From Pinus tabuliformis (taxonomy: Eukaryota > Streptophyta > Pinopsida > Pinales > Pinaceae): a stretch of DNA of 64,000 bases. The translations under genes and the position numbers were made by a program. This document shows positions 43,306 to 54,769 of the stretch, in pieces; within the stretch, counting starts at the first letter, position 1, and the number at the start of each line of letters is the position of its first letter. Where the stretch lies: assembly GCA_031772625.1 (NCBI GenBank), contig CM062805.1, positions 516,564,102 through 516,628,101 on the forward strand, given 5' to 3'. Under the pieces are notes generated by a model, which had not been told where the DNA came from, made no database searches, and worked only from the letters and a program-made list of their open reading frames with translations.

Positions 43306-43647
43306 TCTTGTTCTTCCTTGTTAGCACAAACCATAATCGCTAGTGCCATGCAAATACCTGAAAACCCACTTCACTGTTGTCTAGTGCTCCTTCCCTGGTT
43401 TTAACATAAACCTGCTCAATACTCCCACTACATGTGTAATGTCTGGTCTAGTATAGACCACTGCATACATCATGCTACTGACTGCACTTGCATATGGAAC
43501 ACGGGACATGTCCTCTTCCTCTTCTTGTGTCTTAAGACACTATTCAATAGATAACCTCACACCTACAGGAATAGGAACCTTCACCGATTTACTATCCTGC
43601 ATATTAAACCTCTGCAGTATTGTCTCAACATACTTCCTTTGTTTTAA

Positions 43648-44323
43648 CTAGAGCTTCCTCTTTTCCCAGTCTCTTTTAATTTCCATTCCCAAAATATAGT
43701 TTGCAGCACCAATATCTTTCATGTCAAATTTGGAGGACAATTGGGTCTTCAAATCCTGGATAATTTCTTTGTCATTTCGAACCAGCAACATATCATCCAC
43801 ATACAAGACCAGATAAATAACACAGTCACCAATTAATTTAAAATATAGACAATGATCTGCTTTGCTTCTAGTGAAGCCAAGTCCTCGTATAAATGTATCA
43901 AATTTTTGATACCACATCCTTGGTGACTGTTTTAACCCATACAGAGACTTCTTTAACTTGCATATCTTTTTCCTTCTTACCCTTGACTGCAAAACATTCA
44001 GGTTGCTTCATGTAGATCTCCTCTTCCAGATCCCCATGAAGAAATGTTTTCTTCACATCCATCTGTTCTACCTCAGAATTAAAAGCAGAAACAATAGATA
44101 AAAGTAATCTAATAGAATCTACCTTAGAAACAGGAGAAAAAATATCACCAAAATCAATTCCTGGCACCTGGGAATAACCTTTTTTTACCAACCGAGATTT
44201 GTATTTCTCCACCTTTCCTTCTACATTTGTCTTCTTCTTGAACACCCATTTGTTGCCAATGGGTTTCCTTCCAGCCGGCAACTCCACCAAATCCCAAGCC
44301 TCATTTTTGTGCAAAGATGCCAT
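43648..44323 (-). pseudogene. pol: Copia reverse transcriptase
   Basis: Two overlapping minus-strand frames cover RT. The N-terminal part shows NEAWDLVELPAGRKPIGNKW, VKKGYSQVPGIDFGDIFSPV and EVEQMDVKKTFLHGDLEEEI. The C-terminal part shows LKKSLYGLKQSPRMWYQKFD and the catalytic VLYVDDMLLV. RT copies the element RNA into DNA in the cytoplasmic particle. The region is broken. Many residues match the TNT1/Tork group as I remember it. Confidence 0.9.
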
Positions 44324-44367
44324 TTCATCAACCGTGGCCTCTTTCCATATTTTTCCATCCTCTGAAT

Positions 44368-44871
44368 CTACTGCTTCACAGTTCTGGGATCATCATAAGT
44401 AACAAATAAAGCAAAATTTGAACAAAAATCAGATGGACTATGCCTTTCCGACTGCCTTCTTTCTCGAACTGATATTCTCACACCCAGAGTTTGTGGCTCT
44501 TCATCTTTTGATTCCTCCTCTGCTGTAGAGTCTGATTCTTCCTCCTTAAGCTCAAACTCTATCTTCTCAAGTTGCTTTGGTTGGAATTCATGTTTAATAA
44601 CATCTTTCACCTCTCTGAACACCACAACTCGGTTGTACACAACCTTCCTTATTACTCGGTTCCAAAGCTTATAACCCTTTAAACCATCCTTATACCCAAT
44701 AAAGATGCACTTTTCTAATTTACTATCCAACTTGGTTCTTTTCTCCTTTGGAACATGTACATATGCATCACATCCAAATACCTTCAAATGTGAAAGAGAG
44801 GGTTTCTTACCGGTCCATACCTCTTGTGGAGTCTTATCCTCCAACGCTGATGAAGGTGATTTGTTGACCAC
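44368..44871 (-). pseudogene. pol: Copia integrase C-terminal part and linker
   Basis: This 167-residue frame starts MVNKSPSSALEDKTPQEVW and contains SHLKVFGCDAYVHVPKEKR and KCIFIGYKDGLKGYKLW, the conserved Copia integrase C-terminal blocks. An acidic linker follows (EEESDSTAEEESKDEE), running toward RT. Confidence 0.85.
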
Positions 44872-45007
44872 ATGCTGTCTCCAGCACCTCTGCCCAAAAT
44901 TCTTGTCCTAACCTGGCACCACTGAGCATGCTTCGTACCCTTTCCATCAACGTCTTGTTCATTCTTTCTGCAACTCCATTTTTCTAAGGTGTGTATGGAG
45001 TAGTCTT

Positions 45008-46725
45008 CTATCGTGCTATACCACACTTCTTACAAAATTCTTCAAATTCCTTATTGCAAAACTCTTCACCGTTATCTGTCCCCAACACCTTTATCTTCTT
45101 CTCTGTCTGGTTTTCCACCAGAGCCTTAAATTCTTTAAACTTGTCAAAGACTTTAGATTTCTTCTTAAGGAAATATATCCATGTATTCCTTGAGAAGTCA
45201 TCTATAAATGATACATAGTACATAGACTTACCTAGTGATGGAACCTTCACAGGTCCAAACACATCAATGTGCACAAGTTCTAATATATGTTTCACCCTCT
45301 TACCACCAAAGGGGAAACTCACCCGATTCTGCTTCCCATATACACAATGTTCACAAAAATCAAAATCCAGAGAGCTATTACTCATACCTTCTACCATACC
45401 TTTACCATGAAGTATTTGAAGGCCCTTCTCTCCAATATGTCTAAGCCTTTGATGCCACAACATGGTCTTTTCTCCAGAAACCACTAGAATTTCTGCTCCA
45501 CTTTCAGGAACCAGAGAACTGTTGCACCCATCAACAACAATGCTACCTTGCATCTTGTACAGAGTTCCAATTTGAAATCCCCGCATCAATACCAGTGCCC
45601 CCCGAACCATATTGCAGGTATCCTTCTCGAACACTGTTTTTACGCCTGCATCATCTAGCATGCTTACAGAAATCATATTTCTGGCTAATGCAAGAATATG
45701 CAGAACACCTGGAAGTGTTCTAACCCTTCCACCTTGCAACTTCAACTTCAATTTTCTGCAACCAATGATTCTAGCCTTCTTGTCATACCCCAAGAAGACA
45801 TCACCACCATCATATTTCTCATACTCGCAAAACCACTCTCTATGGGGATTGAAGTGAAAGGATTCACCTGAGTCAATCAACCATGCCTCATGATCTACAT
45901 GTGTACTTGAAGAAGACAAGTACACATCCCCACCTTCATCTGAGGTGGTTTTCACCTCTGCAGAAAGAGCATCATCAGATCCCTTTACTTTATCAGGAGC
46001 TTTAGATTTACAATCCCTTTTGTAGTGCCCTTCCTTTCCACATTTCCAGCACACCACCTTTACAAGTTTTCCTAGAGATTTAGATCTCCCACTGGATGAC
46101 TTATTTTCATTTCTGTTCTGGGACCATCCTCTTACAGACAAGGCATCACCATTCTGGCTCTCCATATTTTTCCGTCTCATCTCCTCCATTAGCAAGGATG
46201 AGACTATCTCATCAAATTGAAAGGCAATTGTATTGCTACCTATTGCAATAACTAGACTATCCGACGAATCTGGTAGAGAGCACAACAAATTGATGCACTT
46301 ATCTTCGTCTCAAATTTTAATATCAATAGATAATAACTGACTTACCACATTATTAAATGCGTTCAGATGCTCTGTCACTGAGTCTCCATCTTTCATCCTT
46401 AGGTTATACCACTTTTTCCACAGGAATAGTTTATTCACCAGAGACTTAGATTAGTAAAAATTCCCTAACTTGTCCCACAAAGCCTTCATCGTAGCTTCCC
46501 CTGATACATTCAACAACAATGAATCTGAGACACACAATTGTATTGTGCTCTTTGCCTTTCAATCCAACTTCTTCCATTCTTCATCAGACACTCCCGTTGG
46601 TTTAGTACCTGGATCTACCGTGATCCACTGATCTTTATCCACCAACAAATCCTCCATCTTGAGTTTCCACAACTTAAAACTCTGACCATTAAATTTCTCA
46701 ATCTTTATCTTTCCACTGCTCGCCA
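45008..46725 (-). pseudogene. gag-pol: Copia gag, protease and integrase core
   Basis: Gag starts near 46725 with a UBN2-type region (MASSGKIKIEKFNGQSF). The 426-residue frame 46288-45008 then has a zinc knuckle (CWKCGKEGHYKRDC), the protease site LIDSGESFHF, the pre-integrase block LWHQRLRHIGEKGL..FCEHCVYGKQ, and the integrase core with HIDVFGP, YVSFIDDFSR and LGTDNGEEF, covering two of the three catalytic acids. Protease cuts the polyprotein and integrase inserts the DNA copy. Long frames survive but the whole is broken. Confidence 0.9.
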
Positions 46726-46832
46726 TCTTCTTTCACCACCAGAATCGATCTCGCAAATCTCCCACTAAACAGGGTCTACCACAGGCCCGAGTGAAACCCC
46801 TCAGCAACAAAGGCGTCCCCTTGTAGCCAAAA

Positions 46833-46846
46833 CAACTCTGATACCA
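46833..46846 (-). other. Primer-binding site, initiator-Met type
   Basis: Minus-strand TGGTATCAGAGTTG, two bases inside the 5' LTR, matches the initiator-Met tRNA end. Confidence 0.85.
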
Positions 46847-46848
46847 AA

Positions 46849-47315
46849 TGTAGGTTTTAACCCCGTATAGAAATTACCTGCATGCGAATTCTAAAACACA
46901 GAAAATAAAAAATGCGAGAGCATAGCACATAAAACACATATACAGAGAGATTTTCCCCTGGATCCCAAAATCGGGACTACTAGCTTGATTTTTCATTATG
47001 TTCCTTTCAATGTAATACATATTTATACATGTCGAAGCATCTAATACCATGGACCGAAAACCATCGCGTCAAAAACCATGTGCAGAAATCATGCACAAAA
47101 CCATAAGTAGGTCCTCCCAACCTAACATAGGGTCCATAAAACAAAATTTTCCGAGGTGTTGCCCCAAACCCCATAGAAGGGGGTTACCTGCACCCCTAAA
47201 ACCCCCTGTGACCCCCCGCTATGCAATCGGCGCAACGAAGGTGGGGCTCCGCCCCCCCTCTAACCCCCGTTAACTACGTGGGCTAGTCATGGAAAGAATA
47301 TAACACAACCCAACA
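46849..47315 (-). repeat. 5' LTR of the Copia, 467 bp
   Basis: It starts TGTAGGTTTTAACC and ends CACAACCCAACA. Minus-strand TATAAATA lies at 47027-47020. It ends in a C-rich tract (CCGCCCCCCCTC) shared with the other LTR. Confidence 0.9.
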
Positions 47316-48095
47316 AGGGTTACCTTTTAACCAGCAATGATTCAGTAACTCATCTAGATAAGAATGCATTTTTTTAAAGATAATTTCATATTCATATACT
47401 TATTTTCCTTTTCATTTTTCTAAACAATTCTCTTTTCTTTAAAATTTTCATTTTTCTCCTTAAAGGCCATTTTCTTGGTTTGGTGACTAAAATTGACAAT
47501 GCCACTTACTGGTTGTAACTTAATTGAACAAGCTAGCTCTTAATGAGACCCCTTGTCCTTTGACTGACAAAATCTCAAGCCATTACCCTGTTTTGATATG
47601 CAGTATTGGTAATGTCAGCTAGTTATTTCCCTATGATAATGGTAAGTCGGCTCTTGATGAGACCTCTTATCCTTTAATTTTAAGCATATTTTAGAATTAC
47701 ACTCTAAAAAATTAAAGCTTACTAGATGGGAGAATCATTAACTCCTTAAGAGTTTCTGGATAACAATCATAGAGTTAAATATGCTTTTCTATAGATAGGA
47801 CTTGTTTTGTTAACGATACTTTTCTTAACTAATGGTAGAGCAAAGGTTCTTTTACAAAGTTGAGTTTCACCAAAGGGTAACTAATTTTAGTAGAGGACAA
47901 GAAATTTCAGAGAGATAGAACTTAGCTTATGTTTCGAATGAAAAATTATCTTCTTAAAAATATCTACTTATACAAATGAAAAGTCAAAATATAAAAGAGA
48001 CTTATTATAAAGGCCAAAAGTAAAAGCTACTGAACTTTTATTTTCCTAAAAAGTAAAAACAATAATATACAATGGATAGAATAGGTTATCTTCTA
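47316..48095. other. No gene seen: 3' flank of the Gypsy pol
   Basis: Lies between the Copia and the end of the Gypsy integrase. A phrase around GCTCTTAATGAGACCCCTTG recurs about 115 bp later as GCTCTTGATGAGACCTCTTA. Probably untranslated 3' sequence of the Gypsy; no LTR could be matched. Confidence 0.45.
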
Positions 48096-49438
48096 TGAAA
48101 ATTATTTCTTGAGGATCTGCCCACTTACAGGCAAAGAATCTCTCTTGCCTGATAAATCTTGCAATAAAAAGGTTGATGGACCTATTTGTTAGACAATCTG
48201 AAACGGGCCAAGCCACATTCTTTGGAACTTGGTTTGCTTACCCTTTTCCTCGTGTGCTTTATCCCATTTCAATACCAAGTCTCTAAGTTGGCAGGATTTT
48301 GAACTTACAAAATTTGCATCAAATGAAGATTTGACTAACTGTTGATGATGTGCATATATGATTTTGGCCTTTTCCCTTTCTTATTTGAGCTTAAGGATTT
48401 GTGATTGTCTCACTTGCATAAAGGAGGAAGGGGTTTCCTTAATAAATTGAACTAGGACTAGAGAGGGAATAGCTACATTTGTAGGGAGGACAACTTCTTT
48501 CCCATAGACCAAATTAAAAGGAGAAGTGCCTATTGAGGTCTTCTGTGTTATTCAATCTACCCATAGAGAAAATATGAAAGATTTGTGTCAGCTTTTCTGA
48601 CTTTGATCAACGGTTCATTTGATAATTATTATGAGGTTTTTGTTTGTAGATTCGGCCAAACCATTTCCCTAAGGATAATAGTTAGCATAGTATTTAAGTT
48701 TAAAACCTCTTTTAAGATCAAATTCTGTCATAGCATTGCCTGTAAAATAAGATGCATTATCAAACATGAGAGAAGATGGCAGACCAAATCTGGTAATAAT
48801 AAACTAATCAATAAATTCAATGATGTTTTCAAAATTGGCTACCTTAAGTGGAATTTCTTCCACCCATTTTGTGAAGTAATCAGTTGTTGTAAGGATATAT
48901 TTATGCTGCTTTGAAGAGTGAGGAATGATCTCACCTATTATGTCCAGTCCCCATTGTTCAAATGGTTGTTCAATGTTGACTGGTTGCAATGGTAATGCGG
49001 GTTTCCTCTATCTCCCAATAGCTGTTTGACAAACTTTACATTTCCTTACATAATCGCGTGCATCTCTAAATAAGGTTGTCCAATAATAGCCAGCATGCAA
49101 GACTTTATGTGCGGTTGTATCCCCTCCAAAATGTCCACCAGCTAGTGCATCATGGAGTTCCTACAAAACCTTTCTAGACTCAGATTTTTCAAGACATCTA
49201 AGCAAACATAATCATAATTTATTCTAAATAACACATGATTGATGATTTGATATTGTCTAGCTTTTAACCTCAAAGCCATTTTTCTTTTGTAACTTAGTTG
49301 CGTAGGGGCATATCCATTTTTCAAATAAAAAATGATATCAACATATTTGCATTCGGTGTCATTGAGGCTTACCTCGTATACTTGTATATCATCACCTAAA
49401 TGTTGTAGTGCTGGTAAGTTGGATGCTCCTGCTAACAT
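48096..49438 (-). pseudogene. pol: Gypsy integrase
   Basis: Frame 49438-49142 covers the region ahead of the zinc-binding part (KNGYAPTQLSYKRKMALRLK, NHVLFRINYD). Frame 48989-48804 holds part of the core: PFEQWGLDIIGEI, ILTTTDYFTKWVE and ANFENIIEFI, with the first two catalytic acids expected around GLDII and TTTDYF. The end near 48270-48100 resembles the C-terminal domain (LVLKWDKAHEEKGK, FQRMWLGPFQI). It is broken. Confidence 0.8.
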
Positions 49439-49506
49439 TGTACAAAAATCTTAACCTTTTACAATTTTGGCTAGTATAATCCCTATGTCATATTCTTGCA
49501 TTGTTG

Positions 49507-49905
49507 TTAGCCAATTTTCCCTTTTTCACCTACATCCCTTTGAATTGACAGATTTCTCGCTGCTGAAAACAGGACTATTACCTTGGTGTGGGTTTTAAGG
49601 AGAAAGGGTCTGAAATGCTTTATTGATTTGAAAACAGTGAAAGCTTTTTTTTCAACACCGGAATAGTTTAATTCAGCCCCCTGCAAATTGGAGCTAAAGA
49701 AATAAATCGGCACTTTGGCTTGATCATCATTGACCTGTGTTAATATAGTTGCATATGATTTCTCGGAAGAAAAGGTATATAAAATGAAATAATTAGAAAA
49801 ATTTGGGGTTGCTAGTGAGGGAGCATTTAAGATTGCTTGTTTAATCATATCAAAGGCTTCATGCTCAGTATGTCCCCATTTAAAAATATATTTTTTCTTA
49901 ATCAT
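49507..49905 (-). pseudogene. pol: Gypsy RT-linked RNase H
   Basis: The frame of 132 residues has HEAFDMIKQAILNAPSLATP, FILYTFSSEKSYATILTQ, PIYFFSSNLQGAELNYSGVE and TVFKSIKHFRPFLLKTHTKV, the pattern of the RNase H that follows RT in plant Gypsy pol. In FILYTFSS the usual first acid is not evident, as in many of these elements, which may depend on the second RNase H upstream. Confidence 0.8.
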
Positions 49906-49926
49906 GGATTGGAGTGGTAAAACAAT

Positions 49927-50694
49927 TCATAAAAATTTAGGGAAAAATATTTTGAAAAAAATTATCTGGTCTAGGAACTGCATAGATTTTTTTTTATGAG
50001 GTAAAGGAATTTCAAAAATTTCTCTTATCCTATCTGGGTCAATGTGAATCCCTTCTTTGGATACAATGAATCCAAGGATTTTTCCTTCACTTAAAGCAAA
50101 GAAAGATTTCTTGGGATTAAGAGAAATTCCATACCTCTGACAACACTCAAAGATTTGTTTTAAATATTTCAAATGATTACTACACTTTTTAGAGTATACA
50201 GTTATATCATCTAAATAGATTACTATTGATTTGTTTACCAAACCTTTGAAAGCTATGTCCATGGCTCTTTGAAACGTTGCACCATCATTGATTAACCCAA
50301 ATGGCATCTTTTGATAGGCATAGGTGCCCCATTTGGTTCTAAATTTAGTCTTTGGCCGGTCATCTGGATGTACTAGAATCTAATTATAACCTGAAAATCC
50401 ATCTAGAAAAGACATTAGTTCTGAGCTTGCAACTGATTGTAATATTTGTTCCATAGGAGGCAATGAAATTTTTTCCTTGTGGCAGGCTTTGTTGAGATTG
50501 CGAAAGTCTATACATATTCGAATATCACCATTCTTTTTTCTGATAGGAACAAGGTTAGAAACCCAACTTGAGTGCCTGACAAGAAAGATAATTTTGGCCT
50601 TGAGCAACTTATTCAATTCAGATTTTATTTGATTTTCTAGATTTTGGTTAATATTTTTTAGCTTTTGTTGCATGGGCTTTTCATCACATATCAT
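49927..50694 (-). pseudogene. pol: Gypsy reverse transcriptase
   Basis: Frame 50694-50380 has IKSELNKLLKAKIIFLVRHS, NLVPIRKKNGDIRICIDFRN and LMSFLDGFSGYN, the fingers and first palm motifs. Frame 50307-49927 has MPFGLINDGATFQRAMD, the catalytic IVIYLDDITVYS and LNPKKSFFALSEGKILGFIV. RT copies the element's RNA. The two parts are separated by at least one break. Confidence 0.9.
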
Positions 50695-50828
50695 GGGGAT
50701 GGTATGTTGAATTATAGAAGTGTCCTATGTCTTAAGATCTTCATAGTTCCAAGCAGAGGCATTCTTGTATTTCTTCAACAAATGAACGAAGGTTGATTTT
50801 TCATTTGGTGTAAGACCTAGACCTAGAT

Positions 50829-51571
50829 TTATATTTTGAGGCTTAAGGTCAGTTCCAAGTTAACTAATTCAAACCTTAAAGTTGAACTTTGAAGTTTTGA
50901 GTTGGTGGGCTTCTTGAATCTGTCCTTAAGATCGTATAAGTCTTCCATCTTAACCATAGACTTAGGTATGTCATTTATAGTTTCTTCTTGCTTAAGATGG
51001 TTGTCATGTTGATCTTTATCAATTATTTGGTCATCATACGAGCCTTTAGATGTCAGAAAGCTTACGATATCTGGATCGTTATTAAAGACTCGCCAATTTG
51101 TGATATTGTCAAGAATGGAAAGCCTAAAAATCAATTCAATAGAAAAGTGATCGGGGCTATAATCTCCTGGTGGAATAAGCTTGGATGCCACATTAGCCAA
51201 AAGATCGACACTTGTGTTTTGGAGTCTTGGGATAGGGGAAATATTAAATGTTGTAAAGTAAGAAGTGAGATCCTGGACTAAGGATTGATAATGTTTCAAA
51301 TGTCCTGAAAAATAGTGTATAGTATTTCTTACTTATTTTATCACAATTTCTGAATCTCCAAACACTTGCAGATGTTTGATATTAAGGCCAATAGCTTTAT
51401 ATAGCCCTTGAACCAATGCTTCATATTCGATAGCGTTGTTGTGCATTCGAATTCATGTTTGCATGCTAACATAGTTTTTTCCCCTTCTAGGCTAACTAAT
51501 ATGCATCCTACTCCTGCTCCATCATTGGATTTGGATCCATCAAAAAATAATTTCCAAAATATAGAGCTAAC
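50829..51571 (-). pseudogene. pol: Additional RNase H upstream of RT, with linker
   Basis: Near 51570-51340 the minus strand reads WKLFFDGSKSNDGAGVGCIL and GEKTMLACKHEFECT, an RNase H fold start with the catalytic Asp in FFDGS. Frame 51299-50829 continues the end of such a domain (MKHYQSLVQDLTSYFTTFNI, IPRLQNTSVDLLANVASKL), then a hydrophilic linker towards RT. The domain therefore precedes RT, unlike the RNase H after RT at 49905. The arrangement is seen in some plant Gypsy polyproteins as I recall. The right end is cut by the inserted LTR at 51572. Confidence 0.8.
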
Positions 51572-53370
51572 TATCATCACCCCAAGAAACTCTCCTAGGT
51601 TGTATATCAGAGATGCTCAGGAACATTACAAAATCAACATAAAATGTTGGAAAATGGTGGATGAATGGAAGGAAATGATGCATATTCAAGCCAGATAACC
51701 ACTTCTACTATGCTTAACCCCAGACATGGGTGAACACCCCCAGACTACAAGGCTTTAGACCACCAATTACTTACAGTTTAAGGAAAAGGTGATCATGGAG
51801 AATACTTAACACACCAGCAGATGCACAGGACCCTGTGATGGCCAGCTGCAACTAGTTAAAAGGTCTGTAAATCTATTTCCTAATGCACAGACAGGATGAC
51901 AACTCTCTGGCATTAAAACAATAGAAACCTGCATATACATTCAATAATACATACTAGATTCTAACACAGAGGTGGGATGACAGCCCCTCTAATGCTAAAC
52001 ATCAAGAGCACATAAAAAATGTATAACAGGCACAACCTGGAATAAAGGAGAAGAAGTGGAAAGTGAGCAATTAACAGCAAAAGAAGCTTGCATTAGCTGA
52101 AAATGAAGACCAGATGTTGTAGGTATCACAGTAGTTACAGTCTCCAGAAGTTGAACTTTTGCATCAAAATAACACTCATCAACCATAAACCCCTATTACA
52201 TTTTGTCTTCTGGATATATATAGAGGTCGATTTACAAAAACACTCTATTGTGTTACACGAGTTGTGGTCATAATGGACCACCAACACATATTAACTTTCT
52301 GATGGATTATCTGCTACAATTTGATTGTCTTAATGAACAAATCAACCCTTCTCTGGTGTTCTGCAGTCCTTCTCCGTCAGGTGGACTCATGTATGGATAG
52401 ATCTCCATAACTAATAAATGCCTTTTACTGCTCTAGGCCATCCATTCTCTTCTCGGCCACGTTGCTGCTTAATTGCAGTTGTTGAAGCTTTATTACGTAG
52501 AGTACTTGGTATCATATGGCTTCATCCTTCGGGAGCTCAAGAAAGTGAAAGGAGTAAAGACAGTATGGCGGAGGCGTGCACAGGACGAGAACAATTAATG
52601 GTCATCGGATCCATAGATGAAAGGCGAAGATCACATCGGAAGGAGCTATCGGTAGGAAATATGGATGGAGGGATGAAGGCCGTTGGATTTGGACGCGGCA
52701 GATCTAATGGTTGATGGAAGTGAAAGACGCATGGAGATTAACGGGTGGGAGAAGGGTACAGTGGCAGAAAGCAGTTTTATCGCACCGCCTATTAGAGGAG
52801 GTGGTATCCGTATGCGATGGCATGATCTTGTAAAAAAGCAACACGTGGCAGATGTGACGGGCGCGAAACCGTCGCGATCGCGCATTAACAGGTGAGCAGG
52901 TTGCGTGATCAAGGCTTGCGACTACCGTCTGATCATGCGACAAACGGTCAGATGGCGAGGAACATATGCAGGGTTTAACGTGCGGGAAAAGGGGTTGGGA
53001 CCATTGGATCATGGTGATCAATGGCTGCGGATGAAGGAAACTATATGGACAGGGTTTCATGGGTTATGCGTCCAGTCTTTAGGAAATGCAGGCTTATGGA
53101 ATAAACATGAATTTGCACTGAGTTTTGTAAGAAAACAGCGCTAGCGGGGAAAGAAGAAGTTTTGGAAACAAAACAGAGAAAGCGGGTCTCAGAGAAAACC
53201 CGAGATTAAGCAGAGTTTCAAAGGAGAACAGGGAAAGCAGGGGGTATGGAGTTACAAGGAGAATAAGGGAGAAAAGGAAACGAACTGCTGAGAGCATTCT
53301 TAAGGCATGGGACAACACTATCACACATGTTTTCAATCCATCAACTGTCACAAAAGTAGCAGAGCTAACA
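51572..53370 (-). repeat. 3' LTR of the gag-only Gypsy, 1799 bp
   Basis: It aligns with 61644-63442 over its whole, equal length. TATATATA lies at 52215-52222. The right third has many C/T and G/A differences between copies, as expected from decay of methylated sites. Frames inside, such as 52418-53144, are LTR sequence and not genes. Confidence 0.9.
52215..52222 (-). promoter_or_regulatory. TATA box in the gag-only Gypsy LTR
   Basis: CTATATATATCC on the minus strand is identical in the other LTR at 62294-62287. A likely core promoter of the original element. Confidence 0.5.
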
Positions 53371-53386
53371 CTAGCTCCTTTTGGGG
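53371..53386 (-). other. Polypurine tract
   Basis: Minus-strand CCCCAAAAGGAGCTAG adjoins the 3' LTR, a suitable place for plus-strand priming. Confidence 0.6.
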
Positions 53387-53514
53387 ATGAGATCCTCCCT
53401 GTGAGGTCTCAAGAACCTGTAGACCAATGCATTCATACAAAACTAGCTTAAAAACATTTGCCTAGTATCCATTGGGCATGGAGTCTACTTAAGTCTATAA
53501 TAAAAAGAAGACAA

Positions 53515-54357
53515 TTACAATATTAAGGCTTGAAAACTTAAAACTTCAAAAACTGCCCATCTGGTGAGCCACCAAAATTGTTGACTGTTAGTCGGTTCAT
53601 CATAGAGTAGCAAAACTGGATTTATTTGATCATCTACCTCAAATAGCTTAGGACATTTGAGCTTAATAGGTAGATATGGATCAACTTTCATCTCCCTTCT
53701 GTGTGCTCTCTCCCTTGGATGTTTTTCATGGGAGCCTTTGTACACCTGCTGAATAATCATGGCTGTTGTGTACTTTTCTGTGTCATCTGTGGTCTGCACA
53801 ACTAATATGAATGATGCACCATTGTATTCTTGTGCAGGGGACACAGAGACATCATCTGCTACTTCATTTTTTTTTAAACAATCCACATCCAAGTAGGAGT
53901 TCTGAGACTGTGCATCCTCTTCCTCTGTCATCTGACAAGCTGCCCTTTCATTCTGTGTGGGGGCCATCTAAGCAGGTTTCAATACATCAAGACTGAGATG
54001 ATCAGTTTCAGCCTTGAGCATGGAGCTATTTCCTGCCTCATTTCCTAGTGGGCAACTGTGAGGGATTCTCATTTGAGCAGACAGAGAAACATGAGATGAT
54101 GGGGGGCTTACTTCTCCCTTTTTGATTACTGGGCTGGGGATGATAACAGGTTGGCTAATTTGCAAATCTGCATAGCCATGTGAAGATGAGCTGGCTTCGG
54201 GCACAAATTCTTTGAGGTTGATAGGACCTGTTGTTGATTGCTGCTGCTGATAAGCTTGTTGTTCTGCAAGTACAACAAACTGACAAGCAGTGCCTCTGGA
54301 TAAAGCATCTTCATATGCAGCTCTAGTTAGGAAAGGGGCACTGCCCTTGTCTTCCAA
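53515..54357 (-). pseudogene. C-terminal region of the gag-only element, not recognised
   Basis: Two adjoining minus-strand frames (54357-53968, 53967-53515) are hydrophilic and rich in Ser, Gln and Pro, with a QQAYQQQQS run. No zinc knuckle, protease or pol motif is seen. By strand and position they follow the gag domain of the same element, from which the chromovirus separates them. Confidence 0.5.
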
Positions 54358-54381
54358 ACCATTAACCTCCTCCTCAAATAG

Positions 54382-54713
54382 TGTTATGAAACCAGCTCAA
54401 GAAATATAGAAAAGATAGATCAACGCCTTATTATTCAGCCTCTTCGAGGGGGCAACCTCCTTTACATTACATAAATGAACAATTCTTGGATGATTCAAAT
54501 GACAAAACCTCCTTTCTATATATAGGAGTCTAAGGAGTCACAATATAACCCAGCCGACCTAACAATAATAATATAAAGCCACAAAAATAACAATAGATGG
54601 ATTCTATGGGGCACAGTAATAACAATATGGGGATAATAGGGGCACAAAAATATTAATAAGGGATGCAACTACAATAGTAATGGGGTAATTACTAGTATTA
54701 TAAGGACCCAACA
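54382..54713 (-). repeat. 3' LTR of the chromovirus, 332 bp
   Basis: TGTTATGAAACC to GGACCCAACA, with TATATATA at 54517-54524. It aligns without gaps to 59923-60254. Confidence 0.95.
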
Positions 54714-54727
54714 TGCCCCTCTCCTTC
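54714..54727 (-). other. Polypurine tract
   Basis: Minus-strand GAAGGAGAGGGGCA directly adjoins the 3' LTR. Confidence 0.85.
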
Positions 54728-54769
54728 AAAAAAAAGTTGTCCTCAACACTTGAGTAGTTTTGGATGCTT

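Larger units (their letters stand above)
42267..47315 (-). mobile_element. Copia element, Tork/TNT1-like, nearly full length but broken
   Basis: On the minus strand: 5' LTR (47315-46849), primer site, gag, protease, integrase, RT, RNase H, purine tract, 3' LTR (42767-42267). The domain order is the Copia one. Flanking 5-mers are AAGGT and AGGGT, a target duplication with one mismatch. The LTRs differ by about 8-10% by eye plus a 34-bp length change, so the insertion is old. The coding part has about half a dozen breaks. It split the sequence joining the primer site at 41948 to 47316. Confidence 0.9.

Noticed and set aside
52418-53144. Overlapping frames of 79-118 codons on both strands
   Set aside because: They lie wholly inside a retrotransposon LTR and recur in the partner LTR at 62.5-63.3 kb; no motif.
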